Shown here in pieces: positions 49,720-60,267 of a stretch of DNA of 64,000 nucleotides. The notes beneath the pieces are model-generated. The model searched no databases and had not been told where the DNA came from. It saw nothing but the letters and a program-made list of their open reading frames with translations. How positions within the stretch are numbered: position 1 is the stretch's first letter; the number at the start of each line of letters is the position of its first letter. Made by a program: the position numbers and the translations under genes. The DNA comes from Daphnia pulex. Lineage: Eukaryota > Arthropoda > Branchiopoda > Diplostraca > Daphniidae. Location of the stretch: assembly GCF_021134715.1 (NCBI RefSeq), contig NC_060026.1, positions 1,364,001 through 1,428,000 on the forward strand, written 5' to 3'.

Positions 49720-50383
49720 GGGTGTATTGGAAAAGGCGTCATTTAGGAGTAGGTGCAGTGGTGCACCTGGAGACCGTGGTTCGAACCCCCTGGTGAGCTA
49801 TTGTTGGTTGGTTATACACTCGCTATGGCGCCACTGTGGCGTCACATGGACCCCGTGACTTGTTGCAGGAGAGGGAACTCGGGAGGGTTGGCTGGGGGAC
49901 GGTTTTCGTCGATATTGGGATCGGTCCAATATTCCTCAGTCAGCACAAAAGGCAAATGAAATGTGGAATGATGGGAAACTGGTGCTGTTCTGACAGTGCA
50001 AAGTGCCCTTGTTTGCGCAGTCATTGGGTTAATTGCCTTGCTCCGTCGTGTTGAATGAGAATGTGTTGCATATAAGTTGGTGCTGCGCTCTATACGGGCT
50101 AGTCGAATATCCTTCAGTGATCATATGCGCATTGTTTCCGCTGGAATCCAACAATGTTGTCCATGTCATACACCGCCGTATCATGTGGGCAACAACTTGT
50201 GAACTGCGTGTATGTGAGGGGTTATTTGTGCTAGATTCAGATCCGTGTATCCCGACTTGGCTGGGGAAGTAGCGACCCCAGTGTGTCCACTCAACTCCAT
50301 TGTTAAAATTGTTATACTAACTATGTTATAGTTTGTATCAACAAGTAGTACACACACACAGCGACGGATGTGCTCTCTCCTTG
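49720..50383 (+). repeat. Interspersed repeat unit with tRNA-like Pol III boxes, copy 1
   Basis: Nearly identical to 60674-61345. Near the start, GTGCAGTGG (A-box-like) is followed about 30 bp later by GGTTCGAACCC (B-box consensus), the layout of a tRNA-derived SINE head. The unit ends after a CACACACACA run. At about 660 bp it is long for a SINE, so it may be a composite. Target duplications were not identified. Confidence 0.5.
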
Positions 50384-50707
50384 ATATTTAAATAATATTG
50401 AAATTTTTTTTCTGTTTCTTTTCTGTAAACTGTGATGTTTATTTAGTTTAATTGAAGTTTAATTTTTTATTTAAACTTTCCTAGTTTTTCTCTTTCGTTT
50501 ATCAGGTTTCGCGATCACGCTCGAAACGCTAGCACAATCAGGTGATCTTATTAAATTCAATAAAGATTTAACCGATTTAACGATCGAATAAAAAGCCGAC
50601 AAGTTGCAAGAACTCTCGAAATTAAATTTGTTTTGTTTTTTTTTTTAATTTAAAGAACTCATTTTAATTGTTATTTGATTTTATCCTAATTGTTTAGAAT
50701 CAGACGC

Positions 50708-50805
50708 TTATGGTGTAGCTCGTAGCTTGGCTGGTGGTAGCTGTTGATTCCAATTATGGTCCAGGCACCGGCGTCGGGAGAGTGACAACTGGGCCACTGC
50801 TGATA
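50708..50805 (-). pseudogene. Exon fragment of a serine-protease homologue
   Basis: On the minus strand the fragment resembles exon 8 of the gene at 40473-42345: GPVVTLP, then WTI.GINSY equivalents. It has a frame break and no flanking exons. Part of the segment duplicated at 61575-61672. Confidence 0.65.
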
Positions 50806-50843
50806 ACAATTGGTGCGATCAAATCTTAATCTACCTATTCCAG

Positions 50844-51215
50844 CCGGCCGGAAGAAAAAGCGGAAGAAACGACAAAACCGAAAGAAGAGGTATCAGCACC
50901 CGTAGTCCATCCGCCAATCCAGCCGTTAGTTGAGCCATTAATCCAGCCGGAAGAACCAGCTGAATTTGTCCCGGCTCAACCCGGAGTTGTGGCCATCAGT
51001 GCTGTTGCATCAGTCCAACAGCAGCCGAATATTGTTGCCGTTTCAACGCCGGAAGTCAGCGTGCGGACCAAGCGGAGGACGAGCGTCAAAGTCACCAGTT
51101 CCGGCCAGCAGACGACGTTGACTTTTCAGAAAAAATCATCCGCCAATTCGGATGAGAATATTCAGAAGAACCCACAGAGGCGGACTCGGAGTTGCATCGT
51201 CGACGACACTTTCAG
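50844..51215 (+). CDS. Orphan exon, Pro/Glu- and Lys/Arg-rich hypothetical protein
   Basis: A 372 bp stretch open in one frame between an acceptor (CTATTCCAG) and a donor (TTTCAG/GTACTG). It encodes about 123 residues: acidic/Pro-rich (EEKAEETTKPKEEV, PPIQPLVEPLIQPEEPAEF), then basic and Ser/Thr-rich (VRTKRRTSVKVTSSG, TLTFQKKSSANSDE, RRTRSCIVDD). Codon use looks coding. No family is recognised, and no matching upstream or downstream exon was found, so it may be one exon of an unresolved gene or a fragment copied from elsewhere. Confidence 0.4.
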
Positions 51216-53613
51216 GTACTGTCTCTCCTCCTTTCATTAATTAACCGCCAAAATTTGAAATTGTTAAAACTTTAAAATGCAAATTGTGTGTATTTTTTTA
51301 ATCGACGTGTGCTTTTAGCATCACTAATGAGTGAGCCGATAATGGCATGTTTTAAAAATAAACCAAAAAACATATCATGCAGTCAATGCAATATTGCAAT
51401 GCTCAGCTATTTAGGTTCTCATAGATTTATTCTTTTATCTATTTCTATCTAATGAGATGTTTATTTGGCTTATTCGTTTGCATTTTTGTCGTTTTTACGG
51501 ATTGCCTGCATCGATTTTTGTTTTGAATTTGGGCGGGAAGATGTGCCGAGTGGGAATAAAATTTCATCTGGCAACGGCGCTAATGGCCGCACGGGAAATG
51601 AAACTCGTCAGCTGTCTCGTCAGTTCTCGTCTCGTCATGTGTCTCGTGTCTTTTCTTGATAGAATAGAATTACTTAATAGTTAACACAAGGCACTTGAAG
51701 TTGTTTAGAAGGTAAATAATTCACAAATATAATAACAGTGTGATTGATGAGAGTTCCTGATCCATACTTTTGATTGATGAATTTGTGCACAGCAATATAT
51801 GGACAAGCACATCTCGTGTAGGATGCTGTTCTCTTAATTTATGTTTTCTCCTTACTTTATTGGCAATGTGGTCAACTTTTGTGTTTCTTTCCCTTGGTGT
51901 GCAGACTCGATCAACATCAACAACAAGATTTGCAAGTTCTACTTTTGCTGTTATCAGACGGCAGCAGTCTCGGATTCATCAATAGGTTTTGTAGGCTGCT
52001 ACTGCTTTCTGATTGATTTGCTGCTTACGACTGGCATGACTTGCATAGCTTTCATTTGCAACATGCTCCAGACGTGAGCTTGTTCTGGCAATTTTCAAAA
52101 CTTGTGCAGTACTATTATTGTGCTGTAGCTCTATCAAACTTTTGTAGGGTTTTGCAATAATTAAGTCTGTAGATGGGCATCCACCATCATGGTCTAACCT
52201 TTTATTGCAATTAAACATTGTTTTTTTTTTTGTTCTACAGATTCCATCAAAAACAAAACAGCCCGTTGCCTCTCAACTGACGCCTGCAATTCAATCGGGA
52301 TCGACTTCCGCCTCGAAACTGGCAGCCCCACATTTTGCGGCCTATACAATCCCTTTTGAATTCCGGTGAACTGACTCATGACCTGGACCTAGTGTCAAAG
52401 TGAGCTACCATGTTTGGTGATGGATTCGTGAGAAAGAAAGGTAAAAATAGAATTAGTGGCGCCGAACAAGAACACAATGTTCTTATAGTTTGTTATAGAT
52501 AGCTGATAGTTAAATTTTCCATTTGATAATTTGTTTTTCTGTTCATTCAGTTGGCAGCTGTCATACCCTTTCTGGAATCAAATGGCGATTCACGGCCAAT
52601 TACGCTGCCATCTTTTGGATTGGATTAAAAAATGAAGTTATCGAGACATGTTGGTGATAATTGATCGAGTTGAGATCCGAACGTGTTTTGTGTTTGAACG
52701 AAAATTGAAAAGTAAACACTACGACCTTCAACAGAAAGATGAAAACAAAAATCCCACTTGAACAAAACGGCAAATTTCAACAACACGAAGGCGACACCCA
52801 ATCAACCTCCGAATTGAAAGTACAGACTGAGAGCCACCAAGTCATTTGCATTCTGTTCACGGTGAAGGTTGAGATCCAACAGCGAAAAAAGTCGCAATTC
52901 GACATCGCGGGGAATCCTGAGAATTCACTGGCCGACGTAAGAAGAATCGACTTCCTTGCCCTCTGTGTGACACTTTGCATTAGCAATAAATTCAGGTTTG
53001 GTTTTCCACCAAATAAGGGCATGAATCAGTTTTGAAAAATATTTTATTTTTTCTTTGTTTTCTTTTTCAGTAAAGTGATGGCATTACAAAACGTCCTCTA
53101 ATCTCCGGATAAAAGCGAAGAACGGTGGGGCAGGACGTCTTAAATGAGTCGTTGCAGTGGAAGCGTCAACACGAGTTACACTACACGGCCAACAATAGTA
53201 GGGTAAGTTGCTCTTTCATTTGTTATCTATTTTCTTTCTTACGTATATTCATGATACAGCTATGAGGTCTTTACTCTAATCTACGCTCTTGACATATTTA
53301 TTTTCTTAACAAGAACACAATGTTCGTTATGCCAACCCTTTTTCTCTTTCACAGTTGTGCAATTATTGAATTAGCGAAAAGTCGTTGATTTTCATTTTGC
53401 AATTGATTCGAGTTATTCGATCAGATCTGAGCCGAATGTGTCCAACTGTGAGGACATCTCTTTCTGATGGCACAGACTCTCTATTTCTTTTCTGATCGTT
53501 CTACCCCACTGGGCCATTTTGGTCGTTTCGCCGAATATTCGATCGTGTGAAATGCCAATTTTGAATTTTCATGCACAGCTCTTGTTTGTCTTTTACACGG
53601 GATCATTTCTAGT
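51216..53613. other. Intergenic region, no gene seen
   Basis: AT-rich. AAGAACACAATGTTC occurs twice (about 52466 and 53311), hinting at another old duplication. A 98-codon open frame at 52739-53035 has no recognised motif. Confidence 0.35.
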
Positions 53614-53850
53614 GGTGACGTCGACGGTCGACTTGGCGGATGTGGTGGCGATGGTGGCGATTGTATAACCAATGTATGACAAGAGGAGGACGATTGCATT
53701 TATGAATATCTCATTCATTATTTTCCGCTTCTCCGCGGCCTCAGAATCAAGAGCCGGTAGCAACCCTGCCTCCCTTCCGGAACCATCAACTGTCAACAAC
53801 CATTGTCCAGCCTAATTGTGTCCAATAGGTCAGTTCTACATACTCAAAGT
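53614..53850. repeat. Duplicated segment, copy 2 (with 39961-40230)
   Basis: Diverged copy of the sequence just downstream of the protease-homologue gene (see 39961-40230). No coding content. Confidence 0.6.
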
Positions 53851-55650
53851 TTCGTTTTGTTTTTCTTGAAAAAGGGAATTCGCTTCTTTGGGGCACTACC
53901 GTATTTTTATTTGATTTATTTTTGTTTTTTCTTGAGATACCGTTTAGTTTTGCCTGTGCTGGTATTATCATCGGCAGTGGACTACTGCCTGAGCGATCGA
54001 TAGGTACGTCATTGTTTTAATGTGTTGTACTATTTCATTATTTGTTTGCTATACTTGTGGCTGGTGGCCAGATCTTCTCAGACTATAGAGAACAGCTCAT
54101 TTGCTGATGAGCACTGAGTTCGGATTCCTTGACCTTTGCGCGGGTCCAACCCTGTACTGGTACATAACGTTGCATTCAGTTTCCTTTCAGTTTATTTCTC
54201 ATCCAAAAGTCAGATGGATTTCTTGAATGATTTGACTGAACTGTCCACCAGTAGAACAATATAGATTTTTTAAATTTATTTGTCATCTCCCCACAGTTTT
54301 CCTTCATCATCATTTAACGAGTCATTTTCCTTTCTTTTTCAAATTTTGTTTGGACTTTGAAGGTCAACCTGTTTGGAGTTTGGACGGATATTGGACCAAC
54401 TCTCACTCTTTCTCCTCCCTCTCATGCCCTCACGAGTGTACATTCATGTGCATGTGAATGTATAGGATTCACGAGCATGTCCTATCGTCTCGCCCTCGTT
54501 TATTGTCTTGGCGTCCACCTGGATTTCTTCTGCTGTGTGAATGCGGGGCACCTGCGACGGTGTGTCGAGCGTCAATTCCCAGTCTCCTGCTTCAAGGTAG
54601 GACGCAGTTCTTCTTTACTTCTAGTCATCTACTATATAGTTCGAAAGAGCAGCTCTGATAAAAAAGTACTGTACACGCTATAGCGAAATCCCCGAAAAGT
54701 TGCTGGCCATTTCTTTGTTTTCGTAATATAGTCGACGCTATAAAATCACCCACGTTTTCGGTGGTCCTGGTCTTGCCATTTTTTGCCGTTTAATTGAATG
54801 GGCCATTTGAATATTTTAAATCAGAGTCGTTTTGCTGTGAAAAACCAAAATCAATTAAAAAAGTCGATTAATTTGCCGATGATCAGCAATCAATTTATTG
54901 TGGATCGGTAGCGAGCGATCAGTTATTCAGCAGACTGTCCCAGCACCAAAGTGAAACTGCTAATGAGCTTTTCAAGTCAGCATGTTTGTCTTGCGAGTTG
55001 ACGTTCTGTTTGTTTGTTTTTTTTAATTTGAATCAACCGGAACAAATCGATCGCCATTTTTTATTTTACCACACGAGTTTTTGAAATTTATTGTTCTTGA
55101 CGTTAGATTCTTCTCTCTCTACCATGATGATGAGAAATTGCGTTTTTGTTTAGTACTTCGTTGGCATGTTATTTTGTGCTGGACGCTTGAAGGTTTTTTT
55201 GCCATTCTCTTCACTCAACTGACGTAACACCGGCGTAACACTTTGTCTAGCGAGTAGCACAAGTTAGAGCCATTTGAGGCGCGTTCCAAGATGGGTTGCA
55301 TGTTATTTTGCCTTCCACCATCTGCTCTTTCTAGCACCTATAGCACCGCTACAACGATTTCATTTCCCTTTTTTTGTCTCTCTCGTCATATTAGCCAAAG
55401 GGTGTTTGTATGGTGACATTAACTTTTTATACATTTGGAATGAGGCTTGTCAATAATCGAATGAGAAGAATCTCCCCTCTCCTGTAATAGACTCGAGTTA
55501 TTTTTCCAACTCACCCAAAATTTGTTGAGGTCTACTTAAAGGCTACTAACTAGTATTGGGGCATGGGGGCACTAACTGCTCTTAGTATCTCCGGATACGA
55601 AGGGTCTAGTACTATACACCTACGAATCAATTTTGAATATTTCTAAAAAA
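53851..55650. other. Intergenic region, no gene seen
   Basis: Open frames of up to about 108 codons show no conserved motifs. Nothing else was recognised. Confidence 0.35.
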
Positions 55651-55654
55651 AAAG

Positions 55655-55715
55655 ATTGCCTGAGTCGGGACTCGAACCTTGATCCTATCGCATGGTTAGC
55701 CAGCCCAGTTAGTTT
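55655..55715 (-). other. tRNA-like Pol III fragment (SINE head or tRNA relic)
   Basis: On the minus strand: CTAACTGGGCTGGCTAACC (D-arm-like), then AGGTTCGAGTCCC (perfect T-loop/B-box), then GACTCAGGCA and a run of T as for Pol III termination. The 5' acceptor strand that would pair with the 3' end is missing, so this is not a functional tRNA. Confidence 0.4.
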
Positions 55716-56209
55716 GAATTCGTTTGTTCAACTGTTAGTGTCTAAAATCTGTGATCGCTGTCGAAACAGATGACATGAAAACATTTTATCGGCAATGAAT
55801 GAGACAACAAGTAGAGTATTTTTATTTTACGAAATGTATTCTGTACAATCACGCAGCGTGACGCTTGAGACACAAAAAAAATTGAAAAAAGAACAAAGGA
55901 AAAAGAAAAGAAAAAAAAGGGTTACTGCGTTACACTTCACCCTGGGAGCTTAACTTTAATTATCCAATTTTCGAGGGACTTTGAGCGGAGACAGTGATCC
56001 TGGACGTATAACCATGGTCCAGTTGGACCACTGTCCCGCTCAAAGTTGAGAAATCTCCTCTCCTGTATCTTCTGTCGGCATAAGAATGATGACGAACTCT
56101 ATTTTGACAAGATGCGAGCCCCCCAGCTGGTCGGAACATAACCATATCCATACTCAGCCAGGGGACACTCTCCTTACGCCAAAATAGGTTTTCTAACGCC
56201 TTGAATCCT

Positions 56210-57250
56210 CTACTCAAAAAACGTGAAATCTTCTTGAGTCACGGTAGCTCCTTCGGCTTCTAATTCGACGAGACGATCAATAATCTTCTTGACCTCTGCT
56301 GCTTCTGCTTGATGGTTTATTACGTTCAGGATGTCGTGAACGGAATCTAACTGCAGATGCCAATCAGTAGTTGAACGAACGAACGCATCATGTGCATTAT
56401 CATTTCTAGTGTCAAAAACGATCGCGAGGAGTTGGGCGTCGCCTCTGGTGCCGCCTCCAGGGGCGAGGTAGTCCTGGTTGGTGTTGACCTGGTCCATTAT
56501 GTACTTCATGTTGGCAAACACATCAAAAGTGATGTTGGCCAGATTTAGTTTCGACAACAACAGAGTCATAAGCGCATCTGCGAGGTACTCCAGTATAACC
56601 CCGTATACAATTTGTGATAAGCCAAATGCCTTTTCGAAACTAAACCCTGGCGTAAATGCGAAGGAGAAGGTCACCAGACCGTCGAGGTTCCCGGCCGACA
56701 TTTCGTTGATAATCCTCTTGATTTCGGTTGCTACAGCTGGTTGGTTGACGCTGAGATTCAGTAGTACCAGTGCCGGTAGATCAGTCATCCCCGTCTGATC
56801 TATGGAATTGAGATTTAAATGGGCCGTATTGTTTCTGATGTTGATGACTTTTTGTATGTCACAATCAGACATTGCAATGGGCAAAAATCCGATCGGGTCT
56901 TTCACGTTTTCATCCTTAAATACTTTCAACAGTACTTGTGAATCAATGTTTTGGGCTGTTTGATTCGCTTTCCCTTTGGTGCATAAAAACGCGTGCCACC
57001 CCAACAGAGACAGGTGTAGGAGATGGAATTGGATGAGCGCCGTCTTCATGGTCTTTATCTTTAGTGCAGGCAAGAGGGGGATGTACGGATTTTTGCGTAT
57101 GGCCACCAGCAAGTGATGCGGTCGTCGAGGTATTGGTAGTGCAATGCGATTAGGCTGTTTTGGCTGTTTTGGCTGCTTAAAAACATTCTTCTGGGCAACT
57201 TTGCTGGGAGTAGCGGACTGAGCCGGTGGAAGTTTCTTAGTTTTGCCCAT
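56210..57250 (-). CDS. Intronless protein with two HEPN-like Rx4H motifs
   Basis: 346 aa from the ATG at 57250, which has a good context (A at -3, G at +4). The frame stays open to another Met at 57412 (400 aa). A basic Lys/Pro/Gln-rich N-terminus (1-65) is followed by two alpha-helical units. The first (about 70-180) has NIRNNTAHLN with R139-N-x3-H144. The second (about 215-335) has DTRNDNAHDA with R282-N-x3-H287. The two motifs lie exactly 143 residues apart and are preceded and followed by similar helices (LLKVFKDENVKDPIGFL..., then VATEIKRIINEM; MKYIMDQVNTNQ..., then AAEVKKIIDRLVEL). RNxxxH on a helical bundle is the mark of HEPN domains, many of which are RNases. Family and function here are inference. 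No close relative is recognised. Confidence 0.6.
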   Translation of the reverse strand: MGKTKKLPPAQSATPSKVAQKNVFKQPKQPKQPNRIALPIPRRPHHLLVAIRKNPYIPLLPALKIKTMKTALIQFHLLHLSLLGWHAFLCTKGKANQTAQNIDSQVLLKVFKDENVKDPIGFLPIAMSDCDIQKVINIRNNTAHLNLNSIDQTGMTDLPALVLLNLSVNQPAVATEIKRIINEMSAGNLDGLVTFSFAFTPGFSFEKAFGLSQIVYGVILEYLADALMTLLLSKLNLANITFDVFANMKYIMDQVNTNQDYLAPGGGTRGDAQLLAIVFDTRNDNAHDAFVRSTTDWHLQLDSVHDILNVINHQAEAAEVKKIIDRLVELEAEGATVTQEDFTFFE

Positions 57251-58090
57251 TTTTTGGAATTCTCGAATATAGCTATAGCGAATAGAATATAGCGAATATA
57301 GCTCTTTGATAGACGTAATACATGTTGCGATGATTGTGCTGCTTATATCAACTAGCGACCCGTTTGTTTTAGCTGCAAGTGTCAAACGGACCATTTCATT
57401 CCATGTAGACATTTTCCCGTTGGAGGAAAATGTTTTAACAATGATTGATTGGCGTCAACACATTTATGCCCACATATTTCAATCAATTTACACGAGATTG
57501 ATTATGTTTAACATTGTATTAAACGAATTTATCAAGTCTCACGCTGGCGATCCGACTCTCCGCGCCTTCCCATTGGTCGATCCGATTTTTGATCATTTTT
57601 GATCGACGCCATCGTCGCACAGCGGCCATAATCGGTAATAGTAATTTAATCGCCTCCGTTTAAACGTTGTTGTGTATTTATCTTGCATTGCTTATTGTTG
57701 CTTTTATTTTTCGTTTTCCTGGCGACTCGACAGAGGCAAACGCACAACAGTCAGAGCTCGTCAGCTGGGCTTTAAATCGTCTGTCGGGATCATTAATAAA
57801 TGGGCTGGATTGAGACGAAACAAAAACACTAAAGAATTGCACATCTCTCCGCTGAAATCCAGCTGAAACCGATTGCAGGTGTTGTTTTGAATTATTTGTC
57901 TGCGTGTTCGTGAGTGACGTTTATGTCGACTAGCCAATTGGCACATTACCTAATTTTTTCTTTTCTTCTCTTTCTCTTCCTCAACCACAAAACTAGTTTG
58001 TTCGTGACTCGTGATCATCTTCTTTCTAAAGTCTGAGCTATAGAATATTCTATAGCTCTGCTAAAGTCCTCTTTTCAAGTAACTCTTTTT
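57251..58090. other. Intergenic region, no further gene seen
   Basis: Upstream flank of the HEPN-like gene. Short open frames lack recognisable motifs. Confidence 0.35.
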
Positions 58091-59073
58091 TTAACAAGCG
58101 ATCCACGATTCAAGTAGACCAAAATCATGGAGGGGCTTTCCAGATCTAAATCCGGAAAAGGCCTTAAAAATATAAAAAAAATATAGACATGTTTGTCTTC
58201 GCACGCCGGATTTACCTGCGTTTGCAGAATTACAAAATTCCCACCCGTTTAGGAGTTATTTAGCTCTAAAGTTTGGATTTTTTGAATTTTGTCAGAAAGT
58301 GGGGGGGCTTTGACATCCATTTTCGGAAAAGCGGGGGAGCTAGGGAAAAAACTAATTTTTTAAAAAGGTTTATTGCATACTCAACCAACGAAATCCAAAA
58401 GGAATTTCCTTTCCGGATTTTATTGGTTGAGATATGACTGATTTAGTGAAAGGATAATTTAGCTGGTTTCCCTCCCTGGCTTGCAGCCATTTTTTCGTAC
58501 GGTCCGCTGCGCTCCTGGCGGAAGCCAGCAGAAGGTCTTATACATCGGCCAATAAGAAATCTGGATTCACTATATATGAAGGCCTGTATAAATGCAATGG
58601 GTTTAATGTGAAGGCCGATATATAAGACCTTCTTCTGGCTTCCGCTAGGAGCGCAGCGGACCGTACGAAAAAATGGCTGCAAGCCAGGGAGGGAAACCAG
58701 CTAAATTATCCTTTCACTAAATCAGTCATATCTCAACCAATAAAATCCGGAAAGGAAATTCCTTTTGGATTTCGGTGGTTGAGTATGCAATAAACCTTTT
58801 TAAAAAATTAGTTTTTTCCCTAGCTCCCCCGCTTTTCCGAAAATGGATGTCAAAGCCCCCCCACTTTCTGACAAAATTCAAAAAATCCAAACTTTAGAGC
58901 TAAATAACTCCTAAACGGGTGGGAATTTTGTAATTCTGCAAACGCAGGTAAATCCGGCGTGCGAAGACAAACATGTCTATATTTTTTTTATATTTTTAAG
59001 GCCTTTTCCGGATTTAGATCTGGAAAGCCCCTCCATGATTTTGGTCTACTTGAATCGTGGATCGCTTGTTAAA
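58091..59073. mobile_element. 983 bp foldback (palindromic) element
   Basis: The left arm 58091-58550 is repeated in reverse complement at 58613-59073 with only scattered mismatches, around a 62 bp spacer. Both outer ends read TTAA plus CAAGCGATCC, so the element is bounded by TTAA, the target preferred by piggyBac-like transposons; in a perfect palindrome TTAA would appear at both ends anyway. No coding sequence. It is probably a foldback MITE, and its transcript would form a hairpin of about 460 bp. Confidence 0.85.
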
Positions 59074-60267
59074 TAGTCGGCCGTTTGCAAGTTGAAAACA
59101 TTTATCTGGCAGCAGCGCCTAGTCGAAAACAAAATGTCTGACCGTCAACGTCAAGTGTCTCTACAGTCCACACCCAACTTTATCTGCAAAAGTGTTGATG
59201 CTGCAGTTTAAATCGACTCTGTGATGAAACTAGTTTTAGGAAAAGAAGGCCCTAAATGAAGGAGAAAGAATCAATCGGTCCAAATCAGGTGTTGTCACCT
59301 TTGGTTTTATCTTTTTGATCAATGCTTATTGTGTATGATGTAACCACTATAGTCATGCTGGCATTTTTTCATCTATCATCCGACTATTTAGATGCTATGT
59401 CTTTATCAATGTCTTTTCTTTTTCCCATCAGAGCAGCCGTTGATTATGATGCTGGCTGTCTAATTACAAAAGGAAAGCTTTGCGTACCTGCAGTCTCACA
59501 GTTTGGATACTCCCTTTCGTGTGGTGTACTTGATCTGTTAAGTATTGAAGTAATCTATCAAAATGGTTGTGCACAGTTGACTTGAACATTCATTACAACT
59601 TTTTACACTGTCGTGCAACACAAACTATATACTACATGTATAGTATAGCGGCTTTGGCTGGTCAAGTGGTCTGACTTGAGGGTTGCAGTCAGTCGATTAA
59701 AAACAAGTGCATCATCTTGAATGAATGATGATAGATTCAGTTGTTGATGCCGAAATTTGGCTTTCTTCTGTGTTTTTCATGACTGATGTTTTCTATTTAT
59801 TTTGTAGGTTCAATTCTAATCGAATCATCTTTCGATTCAATCGAGGCCTGGCTCGTCCCAACATTTCAACATTTCCTTCCGTCCTTCAGTTTTCTCGTCG
59901 CATTTGGGCGACCTGGACGCAACCATTCAACTTGGGGTGCTAGAAGTTTGTTTATTCGTCTAACATTTCTTTTGCTTTTTTTTTTAATTTTTCTTAGTGC
60001 AGATTCGATATTTACTGCACTCGGTGACTCGGAAGTACTATCCACGATTAGAAACACTCGTAAAGTCATTGTCTTTGCTTGAATTACTCAGACACAAGTA
60101 AGTGGAGTGTGTTGTTGTTATTTTCGTCTCGCCCCGGGAAAAATTCTTTGACTGCTGTGATTAGTTACTTTAAATCAAGCTACATTTTCTAATTTTATTA
60201 ATTGCCACTTCATAAATTACAAAAAAATCACTAACATTTATCCGGGTCGAGCGGCCATCTAATAGCG
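59074..60267. other. Intergenic region, no gene seen
   Basis: No motif-bearing open frame, RNA gene or repeat recognised. Confidence 0.35.

Larger units (their letters stand above)
49413..50805. repeat. Segmental duplication, left copy (with 60268-61672)
   Basis: The same order of blocks occurs in both copies: a CATCAAAATTTTAACA/AGAATAAAGTA block, a divergent stretch, a nearly identical block of about 660 bp (49720-50383), and a protease-homologue exon fragment at the end. Lower identity outside the core suggests an old duplication with the core more recently homogenised or independently mobile. Confidence 0.75.

Noticed and set aside
49753-50054. ORFs shared by the two interspersed units (repeated at 60674-61009)
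   Set aside because: Conservation follows the whole DNA unit, not the frame; the products have no motif and start inside the repeat head.
52739-53035. 98-codon ORF as a gene
   Set aside because: Low-complexity composition, no splice context, no homology pattern.
55655-55715. Functional tRNA gene
   Set aside because: The T-arm is perfect, but the 5' acceptor strand and a clean anticodon stem are missing.
55960-56217. Separate 85-codon gene downstream of the HEPN-like gene
   Set aside because: Overlaps the HEPN stop region, lacks motifs and is most likely 3' untranslated sequence.
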